Virus record (IMG/VR): IMGVR_UViG_3300024265_000051
Span: 1-60,771 of that record
Reading direction: 5' to 3' (one strand)
DNA length: 60,771 nt
Source: a virus
Part shown: one piece after another, positions 1 to 10,399 of the stretch
Position numbering within the stretch: the stretch's first letter is position 1
Layout of the letters: each line of letters starts with the position of its first letter
Made by a program: the position numbers and the translations under genes
The notes under the pieces: model-generated
What the model was told of the DNA's origin: nothing
The model's input: only the letters and a program-made list of their open reading frames with translations
Database searches by the model: none

Positions 1-275
1 AAAGTGCCATAAAAATATTCCAGTATTGGGCTTTAGGTATAGCACCTGTAGTTTCTGCTATTGATGAATATTCAGACAAAATTGAAGATAATGTTGATGG
101 TTTTCTTGTGCATAATAAAAATGAATGGTATGATCACATAGAAAAACTTGTATTAGAAAACGACTTTAGAAGAATAATGGGAGCACATGGAAGAAGAAAG
201 CTTTTATCTAAATATGATATAAGAAATAACGCAAATAGATTAGTTAATACATTTGTTAAGATATTGACATCATAA
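1..275 (+). CDS. Glycosyltransferase (GT4-like), C-terminal part, continues from the window end
   Basis: This is the 3' part of a gene whose 5' part is at 59891-60771. Frame is kept across the circular joint, giving one protein of 342 aa. The translated stretch carries the C-terminal GT-B pattern of family 4 glycosyltransferases: a conserved K-S-A-I-K-I-F-Q-Y-W-A-L-G-I-A-P-V-V-S block, then E-Y-S-D and D-G-F-L-V, which in this family contact the sugar nucleotide. It likely transfers a sugar to a virion or host-surface component; the acceptor is unknown. The stop at 273-275 is followed by an AAGGAG site for the next gene, so both are probably co-transcribed. Confidence 0.85.
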   Translation, partial: SAIKIFQYWALGIAPVVSAIDEYSDKIEDNVDGFLVHNKNEWYDHIEKLVLENDFRRIMGAHGRRKLLSKYDIRNNANRLVNTFVKILTS

Positions 276-284
276 GGAGTTAAC

Positions 285-3200
285 ATGCCACCTGATATAT
301 CAACACAAGAAACAATAGATGATAAAATAAGAAAAGCAAAAGATTTTAAGCAGAGACAAATTGACGAACGATTTAGAATAAGAACTGAAGTAGATGAACA
401 GTTCTTCGGAGGCCCTACAGAAGAAGGCGAAACTGATGCAGATATAAGAGCAAGGATTAACTTATCCCATCAGGCTGAAGAAGAAGCCCTCGATGCCGCA
501 AGAGCTTCAGGGACGCTACAGGATCAATCAGGTGTTACGAGTTTACAGATAGAAGGTGAAGAACAGATCAGACCAGGTGCTATAGCATCAGTAGATCAAG
601 TAGGAGACAGGCTGTCTCAGCCATTTCCTATTAAAAGTGACGAAGAAATAGCTTTTGCAATAGCTAGTGTCAGACCAGCTATAATAAGAGCAGACCCCGA
701 TAAACTTAACGTCAACAGAGAAAGGCTTATTGCTTTCGAACGTAAACAGTCGGAAGATAGAGGGTTTACAGCTGCAGTAAAAGGTACAATTAAAGACGAT
801 GTAGTAGGACTCACAGGTAGACGCAGAAGAAGAGGAGAGGCTCAGAATTCATTGCCAGCAAGCAGGATAGGTGACACAGCAGAAAAGATAAATGCTATAC
901 TTGCTGATCCCGCAAATGCTGTAGCTCTTGATGAAGACGAATTTCAGGCAATAGAGCCACAACTTTCAGCATCTTCTGCAGGTAGACAATATCTTGAAAT
1001 GAGAGATGAAGCAGAATCTCAGTTTAATTCCGATTTCACCGAAGTATTGCCTAATATTCAATCATCTGATGATGTAGACGATTTTCTTAAGAAGTATAAA
1101 AGTAATCCAGTCATAAGCGGATATGCTTCAGAAGTAGTAGCTAGAGAAGTTAATAAGCCTCTTTATCAGCGAAGATTCAGAGCCAGTGCAGTTCTCGAAG
1201 CAAAACAAAGCGCATTAGATAAAAAAGAAGTATTGGCTTCCAAGATGCTCGGTCTTGAAAAATCTATAAATGAGCCTAAATTTCTTACTTTTCTTTCTGA
1301 GAAAAACTCAGACATGACTGAAGAAGAATTCAGTAAAGTTAAAGAGCAATGGCTTGACGGATCTAATATAAGATACACTGAAGACTATGAAAGATGGAAA
1401 GCTGTTTTTGGTGTCACTGTAGAACAAAAAGGAGAGAATGCAGGAAGAATGAAGGTTGCAAAGCCTTCAGAAGCAGAGCTTAAAAAAGCTGAAGAAGATC
1501 ATGCTATATCTACAATCAATGCAGGTAACTATGATATAGAAAGTCCAGATGTTCAGAAAATAATGATCAAGACAGGTTCGGTAAATGAAGACGAACTTGA
1601 TATACTCAATAATAAAGATACAATACAGGAAACCGCAGAACTTCCTACAGGCATAATATTGGCAACAATAGACGAAACACAGTCTGTTCAATCAATGGCA
1701 ACTAAATCTATTGATAGAGTTACAGAAGGTAAAGACATAGAGTCAGCAATAAAATCAGTTATAGATGAATTAGATCAGAATGAAGAGGGTGATAAGATAG
1801 TTTACAGGGAGATCCTTGATCAGGTATTTCTTCAGATTGACGAAAAAGTAGTAAACGCTAGAGCTGTAGTTGTTGAGGATCAAGACAAGGCTCATAAAGC
1901 TGTGAGAGATTTTGTATCTGATTTTAATGATACATTTGATATAGCAGAAGCTTCGAGAGATTCATCATTTGTGGAAGGTGTTGAAAAAGCAGGAGGACTT
2001 GCTAATTATATAGTAGGCAATGAATTCAAACCTGGAATACTCGGAACGCTGACGAAAGAAGATAGGGAATATGTTCATGAAGGAATTGCTTTTGCTATAT
2101 CAGGTAATAAAGAAGCAGCAAGGAAATACGGACCTATAAATGATCTATACAACAGCATGCGTTTAACTCTAGACGGAAGCAATAAAGCAAGAGCATTTGA
2201 ATTTGAGGCTCAACAGAAGAATGATAATATAGCAAAGAATGATGCATTGATTTCAATGAATGATGTTTCTAGGAAAAACGTGATTCTTGATGAGATGAAA
2301 GTTATTGATTACAGCGGCAATGACATAGTTATAGCAAACAAAGACACTGAAGATTTTATAGAAAAGATTAATGGACTACCTGAAGATGATCCATTGAGGC
2401 TTAAATTTGATAGTACTCAGAGTGAGTATAAAGACGGAAAAGTTTGGGGCGGAAAAAAGACTCCTAAATTATCTGATTTTGGATATCAGAGATCATCAGT
2501 ACCAAATGTATTATCTCAAACAGATGTTGATCCAACAAATAAAGCAGGTCTTATTGATTTATATAGAAGAACCACACAGAGCAGCGTAATTTCTGCTTTA
2601 GATGGTACTGATAGAGATTTCCAAAATGAATCTATAGTAGCAGATCCTAATGCTATTCAATCAAGACTAGGCAGATCTTTAACAGATGATGAATTATCTG
2701 AAATAAATACGGGTAATCAAACAAGAACAGATGAACTTAATAATGCTCTAAACACATATGCTCAGTCATCGGTAATAACTGTAGGAGAAGATGGAAGTAA
2801 AGACATCAACACTCTAAAAGATCTCAGAAAGATTGAGAACGCAGTTACAGGCGCAAAGATTGGTGAGTCTTATGTAAGGGCTATAGAGGACGGTCTTAGC
2901 AGTAACGAGCCAGTAATACAGGAATTGCTTCAGTCAGGAGACGGATCATTAAGAAGAATAGGAGTTAAACTTGCAGTAGCTCAATACATAGCAAGCAACT
3001 CAGATACAATCAAAAATTCCGACACGACTGCAAGAGTCAATATAGATCAGATATTTAACAAGCAGCCAATTGACTTAAAAATTGATGAAGTTAGTAAAGG
3101 ACAAATAGAGGATGGAGGAATAGCAAAGGATCAGTTAATAGAAGATCTTAGAGTTGCTAAAGGACAGGTATCAGAAGAATCCAGAATTGCTATGGAAAAT

Positions 3201-3668
3201 CTTGAAGGACTTGTTGAATCAAAAGGTTTATTGACTGTGAATACTAAAAAGATAGATGATGCTATTCTTAAATTGGGTCAAGATCCTGAATGGATTAGCG
3301 TTCCTTCAGATATAAAGAAAGATGCAAAACTTAATGCTACAACAAAATTAGATGCAGAATTAACAGGAAAGAGGACTGTAGATTTAAGAAGAAGCAAGAT
3401 AGTATCTGACAGAGCATCAAGAAGAATGCTGATACCTTTTGTAGATAGGTATGGACAAGTGACAGGACGTAAAATATTAGATAGAATGAGCACTGAAGAT
3501 CCTGCCAAATTTATAGAACTGTTTAATGATTCACTGGATAAGGAATGGCAGAAGGAATATGTAGAAGAGGCAAAGAAGATTACAGATTTTAAAAAACTTA
3601 ATGATAAGCAAAAAATTACAAAACAAGACTTCGATAAGGTCTATACAGATGCATTGAGGGAGATTTAA
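285..3668 (+). CDS. Giant hypothetical virion/ejection-type protein, 1127 aa
   Basis: No family is recognised. The protein is hydrophilic, rich in Glu, Asp, Lys and Ile, with long helical stretches and no signal peptide or membrane segment. The start is set by AAGGAG seven bases before the ATG. The stop codon abuts the ATG of the 1792-aa gene without a gap, so the two are translated as a pair. Size, late-strand position and lack of enzymatic motifs fit an internal virion or ejection protein of a short-tailed phage, but this rests on position only. Confidence 0.6.
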   Translation: MPPDISTQETIDDKIRKAKDFKQRQIDERFRIRTEVDEQFFGGPTEEGETDADIRARINLSHQAEEEALDAARASGTLQDQSGVTSLQIEGEEQIRPGAIASVDQVGDRLSQPFPIKSDEEIAFAIASVRPAIIRADPDKLNVNRERLIAFERKQSEDRGFTAAVKGTIKDDVVGLTGRRRRRGEAQNSLPASRIGDTAEKINAILADPANAVALDEDEFQAIEPQLSASSAGRQYLEMRDEAESQFNSDFTEVLPNIQSSDDVDDFLKKYKSNPVISGYASEVVAREVNKPLYQRRFRASAVLEAKQSALDKKEVLASKMLGLEKSINEPKFLTFLSEKNSDMTEEEFSKVKEQWLDGSNIRYTEDYERWKAVFGVTVEQKGENAGRMKVAKPSEAELKKAEEDHAISTINAGNYDIESPDVQKIMIKTGSVNEDELDILNNKDTIQETAELPTGIILATIDETQSVQSMATKSIDRVTEGKDIESAIKSVIDELDQNEEGDKIVYREILDQVFLQIDEKVVNARAVVVEDQDKAHKAVRDFVSDFNDTFDIAEASRDSSFVEGVEKAGGLANYIVGNEFKPGILGTLTKEDREYVHEGIAFAISGNKEAARKYGPINDLYNSMRLTLDGSNKARAFEFEAQQKNDNIAKNDALISMNDVSRKNVILDEMKVIDYSGNDIVIANKDTEDFIEKINGLPEDDPLRLKFDSTQSEYKDGKVWGGKKTPKLSDFGYQRSSVPNVLSQTDVDPTNKAGLIDLYRRTTQSSVISALDGTDRDFQNESIVADPNAIQSRLGRSLTDDELSEINTGNQTRTDELNNALNTYAQSSVITVGEDGSKDINTLKDLRKIENAVTGAKIGESYVRAIEDGLSSNEPVIQELLQSGDGSLRRIGVKLAVAQYIASNSDTIKNSDTTARVNIDQIFNKQPIDLKIDEVSKGQIEDGGIAKDQLIEDLRVAKGQVSEESRIAMENLEGLVESKGLLTVNTKKIDDAILKLGQDPEWISVPSDIKKDAKLNATTKLDAELTGKRTVDLRRSKIVSDRASRRMLIPFVDRYGQVTGRKILDRMSTEDPAKFIELFNDSLDKEWQKEYVEEAKKITDFKKLNDKQKITKQDFDKVYTDALREI

Positions 3669-6600
3669 ATGAGTAAGATATTTGATGATATTATTGATTT
3701 AGAGAATCCTATTGATGATGAATTCGTAACCGGCACAGGAACTAGTATTTTACAAAGAGAGAAAACCGGAGAAACTGACCCTATAAACAGAGGTATAGGT
3801 GAAGAGTTTAAAAAAGGAATGAAATCAGGATTCAGAGATTCTTTTATAGAGGGTCCTCTTCAAACTCTCGGAGAATTAGGGTTTCAGCCAGCTAAAGAAG
3901 CATCAGACATATCAAGAGGAAGACAGCTTTCCAGAGGTGAAGAACGTCCTTCAAAAGGATTTGCTAATAAAGCTGCATACTTCACAGGTACTGGTATACC
4001 TGAACTCGTCACTATGGTTGCATCTCAATATTCAGGAGCTGGAGTAGGTGCTTTAGCCGGAAAGCTTTTTAAAGCAGGCAGTAGTATGCAGAAATTTGTA
4101 TCATTAGGTCGTAGCGCAGGACTGCTTACAAGCGTTGGTATGCGATCCTGGGGAGCAAACAAAGCTGAACTTGAAGATATGGGTGCAACACCCGAAATGG
4201 CTTCATTAGGAGCTACTGTAAGGACAGGTGTTACGTTCATGCTTGAGAAGATGGCCGGTCCTGAAAGGTTTTACGGTAAAGGCATAGAGAATAAGGTTAC
4301 ATCATGGGCTTTAAACGGTATTGACAATATTGATGATGCTGTTGTTCGTACAGGACTCATGGCTAAAATGTCAAGATGGCCTAAAAGTTATCTTGGTAGA
4401 GTTGCTGCTTCAGTTGGTGAAGAAACTTTTCTTGAGGAAATCCCTGATCTAGCTTTCAAAGCAATATCAGATATAGCCTTAACAGGCAATACAGATGTAA
4501 ATCCTAAAGACTTTGTTGAAACCATGATAGCTACTCCATTCGCTACTGCACCTACTGCAATATTAATGGGAGCTTTCGGAGGAAGTAACCAGGCTAGAAG
4601 ACTAGCAGATAGAAAGAAAAGAATAGCTCAGAAACCAGATTCTAAAACATTAGATGCAGCAGCTACAGTTGAAGGCAAAACTGACATTGTATTAATTGAG
4701 GAACTAGCTTTCCAAACGAGTCAGATAGCTGAAAGTGTTTCACCTATAATTGGTGAAGAAGCATCTCAGCAGGCAGGAAATATCATATTTAATATATCTG
4801 TTAATCTAGCTGCAAACGATACAGAACGATCTCCGTTGGATTATGTCGAGACTTTTAAGACAGCAATAGTGAAAGGTGATATCAATCAGAACGTATTAAG
4901 AGAGACTATGAAGCAAGGAGAAGAAGCTGTAATAAATATGCTGTCTGAAACTGTGCCTGAGTTTAATACTCAACTTATAAGCATGTCGCAAAGAGAAGAT
5001 CTTAATTCACTTATAGACGACAATGACATGCAGGTTAAAGCGATAAGAAAACAAACTGGCCAATGGTATGATGAAGACACAACAGGTCTTGCAGAGGTGC
5101 TTGCAATAAGTTTGAAGAGTAATATCCCTGAAGAGGGAGGTGTAAAACTAGATTCAGTAAAAGCTAAAGGAATCTTAAATAAATCAGTTTACAAGGCTTT
5201 GTTTGTCCATGAAGAAATAAAGGATGTAAGTATATCAGGAAAAACATATTCAGTATCAATGGATGGTGACGGAGTAATAAACGTGACTCCTGAGGAAGTC
5301 AAAGAACCTGTTGAGCCTGCAGAAGGTGAAGAACCAGTAGTAGATGAAGAAGTTGAAACAGAAGAAAAGGAAGAAATAAACCCATTTACTGATCAAACAT
5401 TGAGAAGACTTAAATTGATGCGTCACGAATCAAGATCAGCACTTGCTGAAGAAAAGTATAAGCTTAACATAGATGATAGCACAGATGAAATTTCTAAAGA
5501 AACTTCTGACTTAGTTAATAAAAGATTGTCTGATGCTTCACTTAAAGGCGATAAAATACTAACAGAATTACGAGATAAAATAAGCAGGGATTTAGATGTT
5601 TCTGATGGAGAAAAGAGAACAGCTCTTTACGATTCTATAGTATCCAGAAATCCTAGCTTGACTAAAGCTGAGAGAAAGAAGGTTCAGCAAGATATAGCAA
5701 AACTCAGAAGCAAAGTAGATTTTATTGAAAATAGTGACGGTCTTTTAGTCCCTCAACCTGTATCAGAGTTAGATGCAATTGTTTTTGGTCATGATGTAGA
5801 ACAGCCTGCAGCTAGCACAGAAGAAATGACACAAGCTCAAAGAGATTCTGCCAACGTTCAGAAGTGGTTAGAGAAAAGAGAAAGATTTGAAAGAATTAAA
5901 GGAACGCCTACTCTTGAAAAAAGACCTGCTGGAGGATTTTTTCTTTCAGAAGAGAACGCAAAAGAAACATCAAATAAAATAAATGCAATGTATTTGCAGG
6001 ATAATAAGCTTGCTATTTTTTATAAAGGTTCCACAGCAGAGACTATCGTACATGAATGGGTTCACCATATAGTATCTGAAGAACTTTTACCTGTTTCTCA
6101 TGCTGATATTCTTCTAAAGAATTACGGTACAGAAGGAAAATGGGATGATAGCTCACATGAAAGAATGGTCACAGCATTTTTCCAATATATTCAAACTGGT
6201 TTACTGCCTGAAAATTCTAACAGATCCCTAGTTGATTCATTCGAATATATAAAAGCTTCAATGTCTGAGTCGGTAAAGAACCATGAAGATATACTTACTG
6301 ATGATGTTAAGAAAGTATTTGACGTCTGGTTTAGTGATACAATAACTGACACCTCTTCTATTCAAACAGGAGAAGCTATAGCAGAAGCAACTGAAATGGC
6401 TCAATCCTTTAATAGCATACTTCTTGAGCAGGACATTATAGATCAGATCAATGCTATACCTGACGATGGTGAAAGGCAGAAGAAACTCAGGAACGCTTTA
6501 TATAAGACAGGAAAAATAAAGCCTGTAGATCTTGATGGCTTTGCAAAACAATTAGACTTAGCTAATAGGAACGAAATACCAACAGAAAAATTGCTTCCTC

Positions 6601-9047
6601 TTCTTAGAGGCCAGTCAGATATAAACACAATATCAACAAGGCTTTTCGGTCATGAACCAGATAGAGGCGATTTAGGTAATGTTCAACGTCAGCTAGATAT
6701 AAAGGATAGCGCACAGAAAGATTCTCCTGAAAGCTTTTTAAATGATAAAATTACTAGGAAGAAAGCTATAAAAGATAATGCAAAGCTGATTGCATCTGAT
6801 TTAGATTTGAGGCCAAACGATATAGATTCAAGATCAAGAGCATTAGGCGGTCATGATGTGCAATCAAGTATCATCAATACGGCTAATAGAGTTATTGAAG
6901 GGGCTCAGAAATTTAAGAACGGATTATTCAGAGGCATGGTTCTTAGAGTTACTGGTTTTGAAGCCTTGCTTGCTAAAATAGTTGATGGTGATCCGAATTC
7001 TAATCTCACAAAGATAGTCGGAGGTTTATGGTACAAGATGCAGAGGGATCATTCGGAAGAAGTACAAAACCATAGAGAGTGGCTAGAACAAAAAACAGAA
7101 GAAGATGGAGCTATTCCCCAAGTACTCAGACGCAACGCAATATTAGGAGATAGAAACTATACATGGAATGATGCTCTAGGAATAGCTTTAATTACTAGAG
7201 GACGTACAGAATTGAATGAAGACGGTTTATTTGCTAACCATGAGTCAGAAGCTTTGTTTCAGTCCAATAGGGATATAGGGGAAGGAAGCAGAGAACAGTT
7301 TTCTAAAGTAGTTAATGATGCATTCGAATTAATGAATAGCACTCCAGAGCTTAAATTAATACAAAAAAGGGTTGATGATTATTTTAAATGGATTCTGCCT
7401 AGAATCAACGAAGTAAAAGTAAACCTTACTGGTGAACCAGTAGGAGAGATAAAGTTTTACTTTCCCATGATAAGAGAAGGTGGGTTGTTCGTAGATACTG
7501 ATTACCTGGCAAACCAGCTCGGGATAAGTCCAAGCAAGATAGAAGGAAGAATTGGAGACCAGAGCAGGCATAAGTCTAGAAGTGCAGGTACTCTCGGACA
7601 AAAGATCAATCTTAATGTTATGGCTATATTCGATTCATACATGATGCAGGCGCAAACATATATTTCTAAGGCCGATAACATAGACTACCTGGCAAACCTT
7701 CTGAATGAACAGCCCATAGTAGAATCAATGCTGAAAAAAGGTCTTACGAAGGAACATGACACTCTCAAGACTATGGTAGAGCGTGAACGATATGCAACGG
7801 GAAGAATGCATAACATGACCGATGCAGAGATAGCTACTAAATTTGTGACCAGCAGGTTTAAGCTTTCGGTATTAGCTGGTAACGTGCCTTCAATAATGAG
7901 ACAGGCTATATCTGGTTTCAATGGTGCTTCAGAACTACCTTTCTTTGATGGTTTGAAGATTGGTGTTAATATGATGCAGAAATTCCAGTATGCAATGACT
8001 CATAATGCTAATTTCAAAACAAACGGAGAAGTTCTTTCCGGAGATCCAGTATGGGAAAAAATGAAAGAAGGCCATTCAGTACATACGCAATCTAGGCATG
8101 ACCCTGCTGAAGTGGACATAATGAATGCTCACGGAGGCATTATAAACATGAGAGTACTGGGTTTACCTATCAAAGAGGCCGCTGTACTACCTCAACGCAC
8201 AGTCGATCAGATCACACGTACATCGGTGTGGGGAGCTTCATACGACTTCAAGTATAGGCAGAACAAAGCTGAAGGTATGGGCGATTCTGAGGCCGATGCG
8301 GATGCATTTAAGTTTGCTGATGAAGTTACGAGTAGATCTCAGCCCGCAGCCAACACCAGTGAACGCAATTTAATGCAGACAGGCAACGAGTTTGAACGTG
8401 CTATGATACCATTTACAGGTCAATTAATGAAGAATTTCGACTATTTCAGGACTCAAATGGCATTACCACTGCAGCAAGCCTTCAAGAATGGCGGCATAAA
8501 CGAGCTGATAAGCGTTGCTTTCTCTACCAATACAGAGACTTTAAGGCGGTACGGGCTTAATACTAATGTTGGGCACAAGGTAGCAATGAGCATGATTATG
8601 CCTACAATAGGATTAGGATTGATAGCAAAGGGCCGGTTGCCTGAGAGTTACGAGGAGTTCATAAAAGACTTTATAGTATACAACCTGGCTATGATGCCTG
8701 TGATAGGACCAGCGATAACAACTAAATTGCTGTACGATTCATGGAGAAACGAATCATCTCCGCTGTATTTCGATTTGATAAACTCTATTTCCGATGCAGC
8801 GACAGACACTTACAATGCATTATCTAAAACAGATCCTAAAGCAGCTAAAGCCGTAAGCAGGGATTTAATTGATATTATGAAGTTTGGGGGATTCCCTAAT
8901 AAGATTATCCAGTTACACAGGGACTGGGATCAAGACTATTTCGAAGAGAATGGTATTGATATGGATTCCATAGTAAAGCATTGGATAATGAGATGGGACC
9001 CGCTGGACGACAGTATTATTGATCAATTCAAAACAGTGACGCAATAA
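3669..9047 (+). CDS. Giant virion protein with HEWVH metalloprotease-like motif, 1792 aa
   Basis: The longest gene in the genome. An N-terminal region with Gly/Ala-rich hydrophobic stretches (about residues 110-175) is followed by an acidic Pro/Glu linker (about 540-575). An HEWVHH motif lies at residues 795-800, matching the HExxH zinc-binding signature, and Glu831 in an S-H-E-R context is a possible third ligand. The C-terminal third has hydrophobic segments (about 1635-1690) that could insert in a membrane. Such mosaics occur in large internal virion or polyvalent proteins of podovirus-like phages that enter the cell with DNA. A role in DNA ejection, or in cutting a host protein early, is inference. 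It is the last gene of the plus-strand block and meets the early block convergently at 9048-9085, where I see no strong terminator. Confidence 0.6.
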   Translation: MSKIFDDIIDLENPIDDEFVTGTGTSILQREKTGETDPINRGIGEEFKKGMKSGFRDSFIEGPLQTLGELGFQPAKEASDISRGRQLSRGEERPSKGFANKAAYFTGTGIPELVTMVASQYSGAGVGALAGKLFKAGSSMQKFVSLGRSAGLLTSVGMRSWGANKAELEDMGATPEMASLGATVRTGVTFMLEKMAGPERFYGKGIENKVTSWALNGIDNIDDAVVRTGLMAKMSRWPKSYLGRVAASVGEETFLEEIPDLAFKAISDIALTGNTDVNPKDFVETMIATPFATAPTAILMGAFGGSNQARRLADRKKRIAQKPDSKTLDAAATVEGKTDIVLIEELAFQTSQIAESVSPIIGEEASQQAGNIIFNISVNLAANDTERSPLDYVETFKTAIVKGDINQNVLRETMKQGEEAVINMLSETVPEFNTQLISMSQREDLNSLIDDNDMQVKAIRKQTGQWYDEDTTGLAEVLAISLKSNIPEEGGVKLDSVKAKGILNKSVYKALFVHEEIKDVSISGKTYSVSMDGDGVINVTPEEVKEPVEPAEGEEPVVDEEVETEEKEEINPFTDQTLRRLKLMRHESRSALAEEKYKLNIDDSTDEISKETSDLVNKRLSDASLKGDKILTELRDKISRDLDVSDGEKRTALYDSIVSRNPSLTKAERKKVQQDIAKLRSKVDFIENSDGLLVPQPVSELDAIVFGHDVEQPAASTEEMTQAQRDSANVQKWLEKRERFERIKGTPTLEKRPAGGFFLSEENAKETSNKINAMYLQDNKLAIFYKGSTAETIVHEWVHHIVSEELLPVSHADILLKNYGTEGKWDDSSHERMVTAFFQYIQTGLLPENSNRSLVDSFEYIKASMSESVKNHEDILTDDVKKVFDVWFSDTITDTSSIQTGEAIAEATEMAQSFNSILLEQDIIDQINAIPDDGERQKKLRNALYKTGKIKPVDLDGFAKQLDLANRNEIPTEKLLPLLRGQSDINTISTRLFGHEPDRGDLGNVQRQLDIKDSAQKDSPESFLNDKITRKKAIKDNAKLIASDLDLRPNDIDSRSRALGGHDVQSSIINTANRVIEGAQKFKNGLFRGMVLRVTGFEALLAKIVDGDPNSNLTKIVGGLWYKMQRDHSEEVQNHREWLEQKTEEDGAIPQVLRRNAILGDRNYTWNDALGIALITRGRTELNEDGLFANHESEALFQSNRDIGEGSREQFSKVVNDAFELMNSTPELKLIQKRVDDYFKWILPRINEVKVNLTGEPVGEIKFYFPMIREGGLFVDTDYLANQLGISPSKIEGRIGDQSRHKSRSAGTLGQKINLNVMAIFDSYMMQAQTYISKADNIDYLANLLNEQPIVESMLKKGLTKEHDTLKTMVERERYATGRMHNMTDAEIATKFVTSRFKLSVLAGNVPSIMRQAISGFNGASELPFFDGLKIGVNMMQKFQYAMTHNANFKTNGEVLSGDPVWEKMKEGHSVHTQSRHDPAEVDIMNAHGGIINMRVLGLPIKEAAVLPQRTVDQITRTSVWGASYDFKYRQNKAEGMGDSEADADAFKFADEVTSRSQPAANTSERNLMQTGNEFERAMIPFTGQLMKNFDYFRTQMALPLQQAFKNGGINELISVAFSTNTETLRRYGLNTNVGHKVAMSMIMPTIGLGLIAKGRLPESYEEFIKDFIVYNLAMMPVIGPAITTKLLYDSWRNESSPLYFDLINSISDAATDTYNALSKTDPKAAKAVSRDLIDIMKFGGFPNKIIQLHRDWDQDYFEENGIDMDSIVKHWIMRWDPLDDSIIDQFKTVTQ

Positions 9048-9085
9048 TAAGCGCAAGTAATATGAAGATAAACCAGAGTGATAAG

Positions 9086-9472
9086 CTAGGCATCATTGTG
9101 AGTTTCTATAAACCTCTTAAGTTCTGATCGTATTTCAATTAATTCATGCTTTAAAAAAACATGTGTGTTTCTTCTTGCGAGAGGCCAGAATTTAGCATGA
9201 TAGTTAAAAATATGGGGCCATTTATTACGTATGTGTTCGAGTAGTTCTTTATCAGCATGCTCATCATCGTGAACTTTCCTATGACAATCATCGCATAATC
9301 CTATTCCGTTTAGAAGTTTCCACGCAGTTAGCTTGTAATTCCTAATTATGATGTGATGCCCTGTTATAGGCCCTGGCTTCATACACCATCCGCAACCATG
9401 CTTCCATATTATAGCCTGGCATTCCTGCCACAGTCTAAACAATTCTTTTTTAAGTCTTGAGTTCTTATTCAT
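9086..9472 (-). CDS. HNH/NinG-like zinc nuclease, 128 aa
   Basis: The protein has C-G-W-C, then G-H-H-I-I-I about 12 residues later, then L-C-D-D-C-H-R-K-V-H. This is the Cys-Cys/His-His/Cys-x-x-C-H arrangement of HNH or NinG-type nucleases, where His residues form the active site and the Cys pairs bind structural zinc. It is the most promoter-distal gene of the minus block and overlaps the upstream DUF559-like nuclease gene by 4 bases (ATGA). Together the two could resolve recombination or replication intermediates; this is inference. One of four HNH-type genes in the genome. Confidence 0.75.
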   Translation of the reverse strand: MNKNSRLKKELFRLWQECQAIIWKHGCGWCMKPGPITGHHIIIRNYKLTAWKLLNGIGLCDDCHRKVHDDEHADKELLEHIRNKWPHIFNYHAKFWPLARRNTHVFLKHELIEIRSELKRFIETHNDA

Positions 9473-9927
9473 TTAAGTTTTTGGTATGTATCTGCCGCTT
9501 CCCATGCAGACTTAGCTAAATCATAAGCTTCTGGCGTAGGCTGCTGGAAGCAGGTTTGTTTTAGCCAGTATTCAAAATCGAGTTGACACTTTTTCTCTTG
9601 TCCGTAAATGGTTATAACTTTCTTAACCATTTCAATAGTGTCCAGCATGCAAACTTCATCAGGAATGCATCTAACAACAACCCACCCTAGAGTAGCCGCT
9701 GAATTATATTTCTCCATGTCCTTTACAAAGCCTTTGCCCCTAGTATGTCTACCGCCTGTAAAAACACCGCCCTCGACCTCCAAGGCTATCTTTAGTTTTG
9801 GCCATGCTATGTCAAACTTCCACCTTCTAGTATCATGGAATTTATGTTCGTATACTGGTTCAGGCAAGCCTTGCTGTACATAATAAGCAGTGACTATAAG
9901 CTTATTGTATTCTTTATACTTACTCAT
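9469..9927 (-). CDS. DUF559/VSR-like PD-(D/E)XK endonuclease, 152 aa
   Basis: The core reads F-D-I-A-W-P then K-I-A-L-E-V-E-G-G, giving Asp39 and Glu50/Glu52 in the beta-hairpin layout of very-short-patch-repair-like and DUF559 nucleases. G-G-R-H-T-R-G-K-G-F and E-K-Y-N-x-A-x-x-L-G-W follow, as is usual in the phage branch of this family. It is expected to cut DNA, probably branched or host DNA; the substrate is not known. It overlaps its neighbours by 4 bases on both sides, so it is part of one translationally coupled string. Confidence 0.7.
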   Translation of the reverse strand: MSKYKEYNKLIVTAYYVQQGLPEPVYEHKFHDTRRWKFDIAWPKLKIALEVEGGVFTGGRHTRGKGFVKDMEKYNSAATLGWVVVRCIPDEVCMLDTIEMVKKVITIYGQEKKCQLDFEYWLKQTCFQQPTPEAYDLAKSAWEAADTYQKLK

Positions 9928-10172
9928 GAAACCCTTACGACTCTAACAGCCAAGCGGCCTTTATCAGTTATTCGCTTGCCATTCGCATCGTGAATACCAC
10001 TAGCAAACATTTTAGGAGCAAGCAATTTATTCCAATAGGATATAGTACCGTGCAAATCTCTTGAAGTCTTACCTGGCACTGTGAAGCTGTCGCCTGCTTC
10101 AAGAGCTTCAAACGGATACTTAGCAGTCCTTCCTCTTTTTTTTCTGAGAGTTTTTCCTTTTTCTATTTTCAT
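9924..10172 (-). CDS. Hypothetical basic protein, 82 aa
   Basis: Small basic protein with an N-terminal K/R-rich stretch (K-K-R-G-R-T) and a central Y-P-F-E-A-L-E-A-G-D-S-F segment of a kind often seen in small phage proteins of unknown role. It could bind nucleic acid. It overlaps both neighbours by 4 bases. No function assigned. Confidence 0.6.
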   Translation of the reverse strand: MKIEKGKTLRKKRGRTAKYPFEALEAGDSFTVPGKTSRDLHGTISYWNKLLAPKMFASGIHDANGKRITDKGRLAVRVVRVS

Positions 10173-10399
10173 TTATCCTCCTGATTCTTCTCAACAGTTA
10201 CCGTCATAACAACGTTACTTTCTAAAGCTAAGCTCTTTATGATTGATTCTAATAGTGCTTTATTTTGATATTCGAGCTGAAAAATTCTCTCTTCAGCAAT
10301 TTGGCACTTTCTGTTAAATATTTCACGCTCATGCTTCATATCCTTATGAAGTCCATCAATTTCCTTGTCTCTTTCTATACATTCAGCGCAATGCCTCAT
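10169..10399 (-). CDS. Hypothetical coiled-coil protein, 76 aa
   Basis: Begins M-R-H-C-A-E-C, a single CxxC pair, then a heptad-like run of Leu/Ile with Glu and Lys to about residue 55, suggesting a short coiled coil. Coupled by 4-base overlaps to both neighbours. Function unknown. Confidence 0.55.
   Translation of the reverse strand: MRHCAECIERDKEIDGLHKDMKHEREIFNRKCQIAEERIFQLEYQNKALLESIIKSLALESNVVMTVTVEKNQEDK

Noticed and set aside
264-269. TTGACA at the end of the glycosyltransferase gene
   Set aside because: No -10 at proper distance; it is inside coding sequence.
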